Part shown: one piece after another, positions 9,092-16,278 of the stretch
Numbering within the stretch: position 1 is the stretch's first letter
Layout: each line of letters begins with the position of its first letter
Translations under genes and position numbers: made by a program
Notes under the pieces: model-generated
The model's database searches: none
What the model was told of the DNA's origin: nothing
What the model saw: the letters and a program-made list of their open reading frames with translations, nothing else
Assembly: GCA_045866215.1 (NCBI GenBank)
Contig: AP035880.1
Location: 1,240,001 to 1,304,000 of the forward strand
Length of the DNA stretch: 64,000 nt
Direction of reading: 5' to 3'
Source: Croceivirga sp009797885
GTDB lineage: Bacteria; Bacteroidota; Bacteroidia; Flavobacteriales; Flavobacteriaceae

Positions 9092-9548
9092 AGTTTGCCC
9101 CTATTTGATCCAAAACTTTTAGAAAGGTATCAAATTCCATGAGATCTAGATTCTTTACGGTTTGTTTTCGAAGGGCAACGGCATGGGGCAACACCAAATC
9201 AATAAGGGTTTTTCCTTTGGGGGTCAGTTCCAATTTAAACCGTTTTTGGTCCCCATCAAAACGGGTTTTGGTCAGCCAACCTTTTCGTTCCAAACCACCG
9301 ATAACCCTGGAAATTGTGGCCCTATTCCTGAAGTTCAATTGAACAATTTCCCGTTGCGAGGCATTGTCCGCCAATTCATGGACTTGATGCAGAATAACCC
9401 ATTGTTCAATGGTCATTTCCACGTGCAACTGTTCAAATTTTCGTAGATAGGCTTCCTGGACCTTTCGAAGCACCAAATCCAAATGAAGGCCTATTCCTTG
9501 TATTTCATCAATCTGATTGAGCAATTTTAACCTGAAATTTTGATTCAA
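9075..9548 (-). CDS. MarR family transcriptional regulator
   Basis: A 157-residue winged-helix regulator. The recognition region reads MTIEQWVILHQV (about residue 45), then ASQREIVQLNFRNRATISRVIGGLERKGWL (helix-turn-helix, about 62-92) and the wing TRFDGDQKRFKLELTPKGK, followed by the C-terminal dimerisation helices. It is transcribed away from the tyrosine catabolic operon across a 75-base gap holding a palindrome of MarR type. Such an arrangement points to a repressor of both itself and the divergent operon, released by a pathway intermediate such as 4-hydroxyphenylpyruvate or homogentisate; this is inference from position. The gene overlaps the following FGE-like gene by 17 bases. Confidence 0.92.
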   Translation of the reverse strand: MNQNFRLKLLNQIDEIQGIGLHLDLVLRKVQEAYLRKFEQLHVEMTIEQWVILHQVHELADNASQREIVQLNFRNRATISRVIGGLERKGWLTKTRFDGDQKRFKLELTPKGKTLIDLVLPHAVALRKQTVKNLDLMEFDTFLKVLDQIGANYEAYR

Positions 9549-9564
9549 AAATCATTTCGCATTT

Positions 9565-9594
9565 CAAAAATACTTATTTTTGTTGCATCAACAA
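9565..9594 (-). promoter_or_regulatory. Promoter of marR, Bacteroidota type
   Basis: On the minus strand, TATTTTTG (fits TAnnTTTG, 9572 to 9565) is preceded at 19 nt by TTG (9594 to 9592). The upstream element lies inside the palindrome at 9580-9594, so a bound MarR dimer would block it. A second TAnnTTTG match on the plus strand (9575-9582) could serve hppD but lacks a clear upstream TTTG. Confidence 0.55.
9580..9594. promoter_or_regulatory. Probable MarR operator, TTGTTG-cat-CAACAA
   Basis: Perfect 15-bp palindrome (6-bp arms, 3-bp spacer) midway between marR and hppD. A wider offset symmetry TTTTGTTG/CAACAAAA covers 9578-9599. The size and TTG...CAA arms match operators of many MarR dimers. 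It overlaps promoter elements on both strands, so binding would repress both directions. Confidence 0.65.
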
Positions 9595-9623
9595 CAAAAT
9601 TTTTACAAACAAAATATACTTCC

Positions 9624-10757
9624 ATGGAAACTTCTACAATTCCTAAAATTCATGGCAAAGCCAAGGACTTTATGCCCATTAATGGCACGGACTACATAGA
9701 ACTGTACGTTGGTAACTCCAAACAGGCCGCTCATTACTATAAGACCGCCTTTGGTTTCCAATCCTTTGCCTATGCCGGATTGCGAACTGGACTTAAGGAT
9801 CGGGAGAGCTATGTCGTGATTCAAGATAAAATACGTTTGATCCTCACCTCGCCCCTAAAAAGCGGAACTGAAATTGGGCAGCATATAGACAAACACGGGG
9901 ATGGTGTAAAGGTGGTTGCCCTTTGGGTGGATGATGCCACCTACGCCTATGATACCGCGATTTCCAAAGGTGCCAAATCCTATATGGAACCTGAAACCGA
10001 GGAAGATGAAAACGGAAAGGTAGTTCGGGCCGGAATTTATGCCTATGGGGAAACCGTCCATGTTTTTGTGGAGCGAAAGGATTACCACGGTACATTTTTA
10101 CCAGGTTATATCCAATGGGAGACCCCAGATTACAATCCTGCACCCACTGGATTAAAATATGTGGACCATATGGTGGGCAATGTGGGGTGGAACCGCATGA
10201 ACCATTGGGTGGAATTCTATGAAAAGGTAATGGGATTCGTGAACATCCTTTCCTTTGATGACAATGATATTTCAACGGAATACACGGCATTGATGAGTAA
10301 GGTGATGAGCAATGGGAACGGACGTATTAAATTCCCAATAAATGAACCGGCAGAAGGGAAGAAGAAATCACAAGTTGAAGAGTATTTGGATTTTTATGAA
10401 GGTGAGGGCGTACAACATATTGCGGTTGCCACTGACGATATCATTAAAACGGTCAAGGACTTGCGCAGTCGGGGTGTGGAATTCCTTCGTGTACCATCCA
10501 CCTATTATGATGCCGTTACGGATCGTGTCGGAAAAATAGATGAGGATATTGCTCCTTTAAAGGAATTGGGGATTCTGGTGGATCGTGATGATGAGGGGTA
10601 TTTGCTTCAAATCTTTACCAAGCCTGTTGAACCAAGGCCCACCATGTTCTTTGAAATTATCCAAAGAAAAGGGGCACAATCCTTTGGAAAGGGTAATTTT
10701 AAAGCATTGTTTGAAGCCATTGAGCGGGAGCAAGAGTTAAGAGGTACTTTACATTAA
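9624..10757 (+). CDS. hppD: 4-hydroxyphenylpyruvate dioxygenase
   Basis: Converts 4-hydroxyphenylpyruvate to homogentisate with Fe(II) and O2, the second step of tyrosine breakdown. The 377-residue product has the two vicinal-oxygen-chelate halves. The iron ligands are visible as His182 (YVDHMVGNV), His265 (GVQHIAVATDDI) and Glu344 (MFFEIIQRKG), and the family C-terminal helix SFGKGNFKALFEAIEREQ is intact. The frame is open upstream to 9540, but the ATG at 9624 (METSTIPKIHGKAKDF) is the family-like start and places the operator upstream of the gene instead of inside it. First gene of the tyrosine operon; 57 bases separate it from hmgA. Confidence 0.96.
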   Translation: METSTIPKIHGKAKDFMPINGTDYIELYVGNSKQAAHYYKTAFGFQSFAYAGLRTGLKDRESYVVIQDKIRLILTSPLKSGTEIGQHIDKHGDGVKVVALWVDDATYAYDTAISKGAKSYMEPETEEDENGKVVRAGIYAYGETVHVFVERKDYHGTFLPGYIQWETPDYNPAPTGLKYVDHMVGNVGWNRMNHWVEFYEKVMGFVNILSFDDNDISTEYTALMSKVMSNGNGRIKFPINEPAEGKKKSQVEEYLDFYEGEGVQHIAVATDDIIKTVKDLRSRGVEFLRVPSTYYDAVTDRVGKIDEDIAPLKELGILVDRDDEGYLLQIFTKPVEPRPTMFFEIIQRKGAQSFGKGNFKALFEAIEREQELRGTLH

Positions 10758-10814
10758 TTCATAAGTTCAGCCTAAAACTCTAAACTCCGAACTTACAACA
10801 CATAATAAAAAAAA

Positions 10815-11972
10815 ATGCCGATTTATCATAGACTGGGCGAAATTCCGCAAAAGCGACACACCCAATTTGAAAAGCCTGATGGGAATTTATATTACGAACA
10901 ATTGTTCGGCACCATAGGTTTTGATGGAATGTCATCGCTGCTCTACCACATTCACCGACCTACACAGGTAAAGGAAGTGTGGAAACCTTTGGACGTTAGC
11001 CCCAAAATAGCGGTCGCAAAGAATATTACCTCAAGGAAGCTTGTTGGGTTCGATGTAAAGCCCAAAGACGATTTCCTGGAAGCCCGAGAACCCCTTTTGG
11101 TCAATTCCGATGTGCATGTGGGGCTTGCCGCACCAAAGAAATCCCTGACTTCCTATTTCTATAAGAATTCCGATGCCGATGAAATGCTTTTTATCCATAG
11201 GGGCACAGGTACCTTAAAAACGTTTTTGGGAAATATCCCTTTTGAATATGGCGATTATTTGATCATTCCCAGGGGGATGATCTATCAAATTGAATTCGAT
11301 ACGGAAGACAACCGAATTCTGTATGCAGAATCCTTCCATCCCATCTACACGCCCAAACGTTACCGAAATTGGTTTGGGCAATTGTTGGAACATTCCCCAT
11401 TCTGTGAACGCGACTATAAATTGCCGCAGGATTTGAAGGCACATGATGAGAAAGGTGAATTTGTGATGAAAATCAAGAAGCAGGGCATGCTCCATAGCCT
11501 GATCTATGCCACCCATCCATTTGATGTAGTGGGTTGGGACGGCTATAATTATCCCTACGGATTCTCTATCCATAATTTTGAACCCATTACAGGTCGGGTA
11601 CATCAACCGCCACCGGTACACCAAACCTTTGAAACCAGCGCCTTTGTAGTCTGCTCCTTCTGTCCACGCCTGTATGATTACCATCCAAAGGCCATCCCCG
11701 CTCCCTACAATCATTCCAATATTGACTCGGATGAAGTACTGTATTATGTAGATGGGGATTTTATGAGCAGGACGGGCATAGGGCCCGGATATATTTCGCT
11801 CCATCCTGCTGGTATCCCGCATGGGCCGCACCCCGGCACCTATGAAGCCAGTATCGGAAAAAAGGGCACGGAGGAATTGGCCGTCATGATCGATACCTTT
11901 AAACCGCTAATGGTAACCGAAAATGCCCTTAAAATAGATGATGGCAAATATTACAGCTCCTGGATAGAATAA
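10815..11972 (+). CDS. hmgA: Homogentisate 1,2-dioxygenase
   Basis: Opens the homogentisate ring to maleylacetoacetate. The 385-residue product is somewhat shorter than proteobacterial or human enzymes (about 430), as usual for the bacteroidetal form. The cupin core is seen in FIHRGTGTLKTFLGNIPFEYGDYLIIPRG, with the C-terminal iron-site segment SLHPAGIPHGPHPGTYEAS and the ending AVMIDTFKPL. The gap before it (10758-10814) contains a TAAGTTC/GAACTTA inverted repeat (10762-10795) of unknown role, too weak for a terminator. It sits second in the tyrosine operon and feeds fah, although no maleylacetoacetate isomerase gene lies between. Confidence 0.94.
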   Translation: MPIYHRLGEIPQKRHTQFEKPDGNLYYEQLFGTIGFDGMSSLLYHIHRPTQVKEVWKPLDVSPKIAVAKNITSRKLVGFDVKPKDDFLEAREPLLVNSDVHVGLAAPKKSLTSYFYKNSDADEMLFIHRGTGTLKTFLGNIPFEYGDYLIIPRGMIYQIEFDTEDNRILYAESFHPIYTPKRYRNWFGQLLEHSPFCERDYKLPQDLKAHDEKGEFVMKIKKQGMLHSLIYATHPFDVVGWDGYNYPYGFSIHNFEPITGRVHQPPPVHQTFETSAFVVCSFCPRLYDYHPKAIPAPYNHSNIDSDEVLYYVDGDFMSRTGIGPGYISLHPAGIPHGPHPGTYEASIGKKGTEELAVMIDTFKPLMVTENALKIDDGKYYSSWIE

Positions 11973-11995
11973 TTTCCAATTAAACCAATTACAAA

Positions 11996-12066
11996 TGTCA
12001 TTTCGAAATGAGCCAAGCGATTGAGAAATCTGAAATTTAGATTTCCCAGGTTAGTTCAAAACGACC
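11996..12066. repeat. Dispersed palindromic repeat, copy 1
   Basis: Begins TGTCATTTCGA, contains AGCGATTGAGAAATC and a stem GAGAAATCT/AGATTTCCC (12023-12047). The same words recur after fah (copy 2). It has the layout of the extragenic palindromic repeats common in flavobacterial genomes (GTCATTTCGA...AGAAATCT...). Lies between hmgA and fah inside the presumed operon. Confidence 0.55.
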
Positions 12067-12084
12067 AAATAACCTTGTAGAAGT

Positions 12085-13305
12085 ATGATCATAGACATTC
12101 CTGAAAACTCGGATTTTTCAATACACAATATTCCCTTTGGCATGTTCTCAACAAAAGATGGAAGTCCACGTGCCGGAGTGGCGATTGGAGACCATATTCT
12201 GGATTTGGTAGCCGTCCATGGGCTTGGAGCTTTTGATTTTGAAGTCTCGGTCCTTGAACGCAATGACCTAAATGACTTCATAGCCCTCGGCAAGAAAGTG
12301 ACTTCCAAAGTACGGACCGATATTCAAAAATGGCTACAGGATGACAGCTCCATTCTGGCTGGAAAACAAAACCTTTTTGTGAGGCAATCCGATGCCCAAA
12401 TGCATATGCCCATTTGTGTTGGGGATTATACGGATTTCTATTCGAGTATTGAGCATGCCACTAATGTAGGTAAGATGTTTCGTGATCCCGAAAATGCCCT
12501 TTTACCCAATTGGAAGCATATTCCGGTAGGCTATCACGGTAGGGCAAGTTCCATTATCCCAAGCGGGGAGCCTATTTACCGTCCCAAGGGACAGACCATT
12601 CCCCAGGATGCCAAACAACCCATTTTTGGACCTACCCAACGCTTGGACTTTGAATTGGAAATGGGTTTTGTTGTGGGAAAAAATACGGAAATGGGAGATG
12701 CTGTTTCCACGAACGATGCCGAGGATCATATTTTTGGTTTGGTGCTTTTCAATGATTGGTCCGCCCGCGATATCCAAAAATGGGAATATGTCCCGCTCGG
12801 CCCTTTTTTGGCAAAGAACTTTGCCTCCTCCATTTCCCCTTGGATCGTGACCCTGGAAGCATTGGAGCCTTTTAAGGTTGAAGGGCCAAAACAGGAACCC
12901 AAGGTACTCCCCTATTTGGAGTATGAGGGCAAAAAGAACTATGATATCAATTTGGAAGTAGGGATTTCCCCTAAAAATGAAAAGGAAACGACCGTTTGTT
13001 ATAGTAATTTCAAGTATATGTACTGGAACATGGCCCAACAATTGGCACATCATACCGTAAACGGTTGTAATATCCATGTCGGGGATATGATGGCTTCGGG
13101 AACCATTTCAGGAAAGGAGGAAAACAGCTTTGGATCCATGTTGGAATTGGCCTGGATGGGCACCAAGCCCATTCAAATTAATGACGGCTCCGAACGGAAG
13201 TTTATCCAGGATGGTGATACCGTAACCATGCGGGGTTATGCCCAAAAAGGCGATATTCGCGTAGGCTTTGGTGAGGTATCCACCAAGGTTTTACCGGCCA
13301 AATAA
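12085..13305 (+). CDS. fah: Fumarylacetoacetase
   Basis: Hydrolyses fumarylacetoacetate to fumarate and acetoacetate, the last step of tyrosine degradation. The 406-residue product has the FAH N-terminal domain (SIHNIPFGMFSTKD) and the hydrolase domain with DYTDFYSSIEHATNVGKMF, the catalytic-loop sequence PVGYHGRASSI (His general base), the metal ligands in FELEMGFVVG and FNDWSARDIQKWEYVPLGPF, and GTISG near the end. All family landmarks are intact. It is flanked on both sides by copies of a dispersed palindromic repeat, so spacing in this part of the operon (112 and 149 bases) is wider than elsewhere. Confidence 0.95.
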   Translation: MIIDIPENSDFSIHNIPFGMFSTKDGSPRAGVAIGDHILDLVAVHGLGAFDFEVSVLERNDLNDFIALGKKVTSKVRTDIQKWLQDDSSILAGKQNLFVRQSDAQMHMPICVGDYTDFYSSIEHATNVGKMFRDPENALLPNWKHIPVGYHGRASSIIPSGEPIYRPKGQTIPQDAKQPIFGPTQRLDFELEMGFVVGKNTEMGDAVSTNDAEDHIFGLVLFNDWSARDIQKWEYVPLGPFLAKNFASSISPWIVTLEALEPFKVEGPKQEPKVLPYLEYEGKKNYDINLEVGISPKNEKETTVCYSNFKYMYWNMAQQLAHHTVNGCNIHVGDMMASGTISGKEENSFGSMLELAWMGTKPIQINDGSERKFIQDGDTVTMRGYAQKGDIRVGFGEVSTKVLPAK

Positions 13306-13313
13306 AGTCTATT

Positions 13314-13398
13314 ATGTCAATTCGATAGGAGCGGAGCGATTGGGAAATCCATTCCCATCCTTCCTACCCTTTGACTAGGCGGACTTTCGATATGACGA
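13314..13398. repeat. Dispersed palindromic repeat, copy 2
   Basis: Begins TATGTCAATTCGATAG and ends CTTTCGATATGACGA, which are inverted relatives of each other, so the element can fold end to end. The inner AGCGATTGGGAAATC matches copy 1 at 14 of 15 positions. It lies between fah and the flavin reductase-like gene. Confidence 0.55.
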
Positions 13399-13454
13399 TT
13401 TTATAGGTAACCCCTAGATTTATCTTTGTCAAAAAAAGGGCAGAAAAAACAACT

Positions 13455-14357
13455 ATGAGCATAAAAACGATTGATCCAAATACCATATCCCAACCTGATT
13501 TACATGGAATCCTATTGACGGCAGTAGCGCCCCGACCTATATGTTTTGCCAGTACCATTGACAGGGAAGGGAATGTAAACCTAAGTCCTTTTAGCTATTT
13601 CAATGTATTCAGTTCCAATCCGCCCATCCTTATATTTTCCCCTGCCAGAAGTGGACGTGACAATAGTCTGAAGCATTCCCACCAAAACGTGAAAGAGGTG
13701 CCGGAGGTAGTCATCAATATTGTGAACCATCCCATCGTTGAACAGATGTCATTGTCCAGTACGGCTTATGAAAGAGGGGTCAATGAGTTTGTAAAGGCGG
13801 GACTTACCCCTGTACCAAGTGAAACGGTAAAACCGCCAAGGGTAGGTGAAGCACCCGTTTCCTTTGAATGTGTTGTAACCGAAATTATTGAACTTGCGGA
13901 CACCCCTGGTGCTGGGAACTTGATTTTGGCCAAAGTACAGCGTATCCATATCAATGAAACGTATCTCACCGAAGGAAAGCTGGATACCCAAAAATTGGAT
14001 TTAGTAGGTAGAATGGGTGGAAATTGGTACATACGGGCCAATATTGAGGCCCTTTTTGAAATTCCAAAACCTATAAGGACCAAAGGGATCGGTGTTGATG
14101 GATTGCCAAAGGAAATTCGGGAAAGTACAGTGTTGACGGGAAACAATCTAGGTCGTCTTGGGAATTTGGAATCCCTTCCAACCTTGGAAGAAATCGAAGC
14201 GATCAAAGCGAATGATGAAATTAGAATGATGGCAAAAAAAATGGGAGCGAATGCCGCCAAACACAAAAAACAACTCCATTGGTTGGCACAAAAGGTTCTG
14301 GAAGAAGACCAGACCCATAAGGCAATGACCATTCTCATGTATGCGGAAAATCTTTAA
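13455..14357 (+). CDS. Flavin reductase-like / FMN-binding split-barrel protein
   Basis: A 300-residue protein whose first 190 residues read as a flavin reductase-like FMN-binding split barrel (LLTAVAPRPICFASTIDREGNVNLSPFSYFNVFSSNPP, then VVINIV, GEAPVSFECVVTEI, GNLILAKVQRIHI). The last third (after about residue 200) is a helical extension ending MTILMYAENL. Its reaction is not known; a flavin-linked role in aromatic catabolism, or ring-product detoxification, would suit the operon. It is followed after only 3 bases by the aminotransferase gene, so the two are translationally linked. Confident on fold, not on function. Confidence 0.85.
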   Translation: MSIKTIDPNTISQPDLHGILLTAVAPRPICFASTIDREGNVNLSPFSYFNVFSSNPPILIFSPARSGRDNSLKHSHQNVKEVPEVVINIVNHPIVEQMSLSSTAYERGVNEFVKAGLTPVPSETVKPPRVGEAPVSFECVVTEIIELADTPGAGNLILAKVQRIHINETYLTEGKLDTQKLDLVGRMGGNWYIRANIEALFEIPKPIRTKGIGVDGLPKEIRESTVLTGNNLGRLGNLESLPTLEEIEAIKANDEIRMMAKKMGANAAKHKKQLHWLAQKVLEEDQTHKAMTILMYAENL

Positions 14358-14360
14358 GTA

Positions 14361-15461
14361 ATGGACAAAGGAATAGCATCCATCTTCAAACCTTTTTTAG
14401 AACCTAAAGAGGTTTATAAAGGCGGAAAAAACATCCCGCTCTCGGACAAAAGGATTTATAAGCTTTCTTCCAACGAAAATCCGCTGGGAGCATCCCCATT
14501 GGCAATTGAAGGATTAAAATCCGCAATACCTAAAATTGCCCTTTATCCAGATCAAACGGATATTCGATTGCGGGAGGCATTGGTCAACGATTTTGAGGGA
14601 CAATTGCATGTGGACCAATTTATCACGGGAAATAGCGGCTCCGAAATCATTGATATGTTGCTTCGCGCTTTTATCAACGAAGGGGACGAAGTTATTTTTT
14701 CCAATCCCTGTTTTTTGCCCTACTCCGTTTTTTCGCGCTGGTACGGTGCCAAACAAATCGATATTCCACTGAGCCTACCCAATTATGAATTGGATCGGGA
14801 AGGTATCTTGAACGCCATAACCGATAGAACAAAAATTATTTTTTTAACCAGCCCAAACAATCCTACGGGAACGTACATTCCCAAACCCGTCCTGGAGGAT
14901 TTTCTTGAACGTATCCCCAAAAATATTCTGATCGTTTTTGATGAAGTCTACCGTCATTTTGCGGATGCCCCCGATTACACTACGGCTTTACCTTACGTAA
15001 AAAATGACCACAATATTATAGCCTTGAACAGTTTTTCCAAAACCTATGGATTGGCAGGTCTACGGATTGGGTATGCCTATACCACCAAGACCATAGCCAG
15101 CTATATCCGATTGATCCACAAACCGTTTTTAATGCCCCTGACTTCCCTGGAGGCTGCTATTGGGGCCTTAAGTGACCATGAATTCTTAAATAAAACGGTA
15201 AAAACGGTCCATGAAGGAAGGAAATATCTGGAAAGTTCCTTTACCTCGTTGGGCATTCCCTATTGGCCAACCCAGGCCAACTTTTTTATTGTGGACCCTC
15301 CCCTTCCGGAGATGGAATTCACCAATAAATTAATGGAACATGGGATTATGGTCCGCCCCGTATCACAATTTGGAGCACCGGGAAAAGTACGGATAACCAT
15401 TGGAGACCAAGAGGCCAATAGCGCATTGGTCGATACCTTACAAAAACTAAAAGCCCACTGA
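14361..15461 (+). CDS. PLP-dependent aminotransferase (HisC-like, fold type I), probably aromatic
   Basis: A 366-residue class I/II aminotransferase of the histidinol-phosphate aminotransferase type. Visible landmarks are SSNENPLGASP, TGNSGSEIIDMLLRAF, SPNNPTGTYIP, VFDEVYRHFAD, the PLP lysine in SFSKTYGLAGLRIGY (Lys227) and the carboxylate-binding arginine in GKVRITIG. Sequence resembles HisC, which also accepts aromatic substrates in several bacteria. It closes the tyrosine operon, 3 bases after the previous stop, with no his genes around, so I infer that it transaminates tyrosine (and perhaps phenylalanine) to the substrate of HppD. An intrinsic terminator overlaps its stop codon. Confidence 0.88.
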   Translation: MDKGIASIFKPFLEPKEVYKGGKNIPLSDKRIYKLSSNENPLGASPLAIEGLKSAIPKIALYPDQTDIRLREALVNDFEGQLHVDQFITGNSGSEIIDMLLRAFINEGDEVIFSNPCFLPYSVFSRWYGAKQIDIPLSLPNYELDREGILNAITDRTKIIFLTSPNNPTGTYIPKPVLEDFLERIPKNILIVFDEVYRHFADAPDYTTALPYVKNDHNIIALNSFSKTYGLAGLRIGYAYTTKTIASYIRLIHKPFLMPLTSLEAAIGALSDHEFLNKTVKTVHEGRKYLESSFTSLGIPYWPTQANFFIVDPPLPEMEFTNKLMEHGIMVRPVSQFGAPGKVRITIGDQEANSALVDTLQKLKAH

Positions 15462-15477
15462 ATGGCAGTAGGCTTTT
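15449..15477 (+). terminator. Intrinsic terminator of the tyrosine operon
   Basis: AAAAGCCCACTG (15449-15460) pairs with CAGTAGGCTTTT (15466-15477) with one mismatch and a 5-base loop, followed by T-rich sequence. The stem includes the stop codon of the aminotransferase gene. It may also terminate the convergent lipoprotein gene. Confidence 0.85.
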
Positions 15478-15498
15478 GTATTTCTTCTTCTGAATGTT

Positions 15499-15996
15499 TT
15501 ATTCCCTTGTAAACACCACTTCGGCGCCTGCATAGTTGTTGGCGTCAATATCCTCTCCCGCGATGATCAAGGTATTTCCTTCCAATCCTATGGTAAGGGT
15601 TTCCGTAGTTCCGCTGCCATCATCAACAGTGAGTTGATCTCCTTCCAAAGTCCAGGTGCCTGTTTCACTTTCACTTTCTGTTGGACATGAAACCTCCAAT
15701 CCCATGGGCCCGGCATTAAATTCAATAAAATTCAGTTTATCCGTACTGGAAACCGTTCCATCCGCATTAAACGTAAAACTGACCAATACACAATTTTCCT
15801 GTACAAGTTGGTCAACCAACTCATCGGCCAAAATTAATGTCGAATCGTTGGGATCCTCACTAAATCGCACATCGGTCATGTTCCATGTACCTACCAAGGC
15901 GCTCGTTTCCAATTCATCGTTGTTGCCTTCGTTGTCCGTTGAACATGCAAATAAGGTCATTGTAGCAATAGCTAGTAAAATCCAATTCTTTTTCAT
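15499..15996 (-). CDS. Lipocalin-like lipoprotein
   Basis: A 165-residue secreted protein starting MKKNWILLAIATMTLFACS, a lipoprotein signal with the acceptor cysteine at about residue 18. The mature part has the pattern of small Bacteroidota lipocalin-like proteins: LVGTWNMTDVRF, VSFTFNADGTVSS, TGTWTLEGDQLTVDDG and a final beta strand AEVVFTRE. An acidic linker follows the lipid anchor. Such proteins are surface or periplasmic, with unknown ligands. The frame is open further upstream to 16089, but the extra part is a second hydrophobic stretch preceding the real signal peptide, so the ATG at 15996 is chosen. It converges on the tyrosine operon. Confidence 0.82.
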   Translation of the reverse strand: MKKNWILLAIATMTLFACSTDNEGNNDELETSALVGTWNMTDVRFSEDPNDSTLILADELVDQLVQENCVLVSFTFNADGTVSSTDKLNFIEFNAGPMGLEVSCPTESESETGTWTLEGDQLTVDDGSGTTETLTIGLEGNTLIIAGEDIDANNYAGAEVVFTRE

Positions 15997-16185
15997 CGTT
16001 TTAGTTATTTGGTAGTGAATCAAGAACGATAAAAAAAGGGTTATAGTGTAAAACCCATAAAATGAATGCACTACCTCCGGTAAAGCCATCGAGTATCAGT
16101 ATTAAAATCTCCGTGCTCCAAGCCCCAAGAACAGGACTTGTCCTATCTTGACCCTTGGTTACCATGTTATTTGACTACCCGTAGG

Positions 16186-16258
16186 TTACACCCGATTTAG
16201 CGTTTTCGGGAATTCCCATGATTGAAATACAAATCGATACGTGGCCTTGATTAAAACG
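16186..16258 (-). pseudogene. Remnant of a DUF5916-like C-terminus
   Basis: Downstream of the TonB receptor stop on the same strand, the sequence reads LIKATYRFVFQS before running to a stop at 16186-16188. The DUF5916 protein of 20089-22770 ends LLKATYRFVF. Twenty-two consecutive bases are identical between 16229-16250 and 20096-20117, in the same reading frame and strand. There is no start or upstream domain, so this is a gene end left behind by deletion or recombination. Confidence 0.5.
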
Positions 16259-16278
16259 TTGGAAGAATTCTCAAGTGG

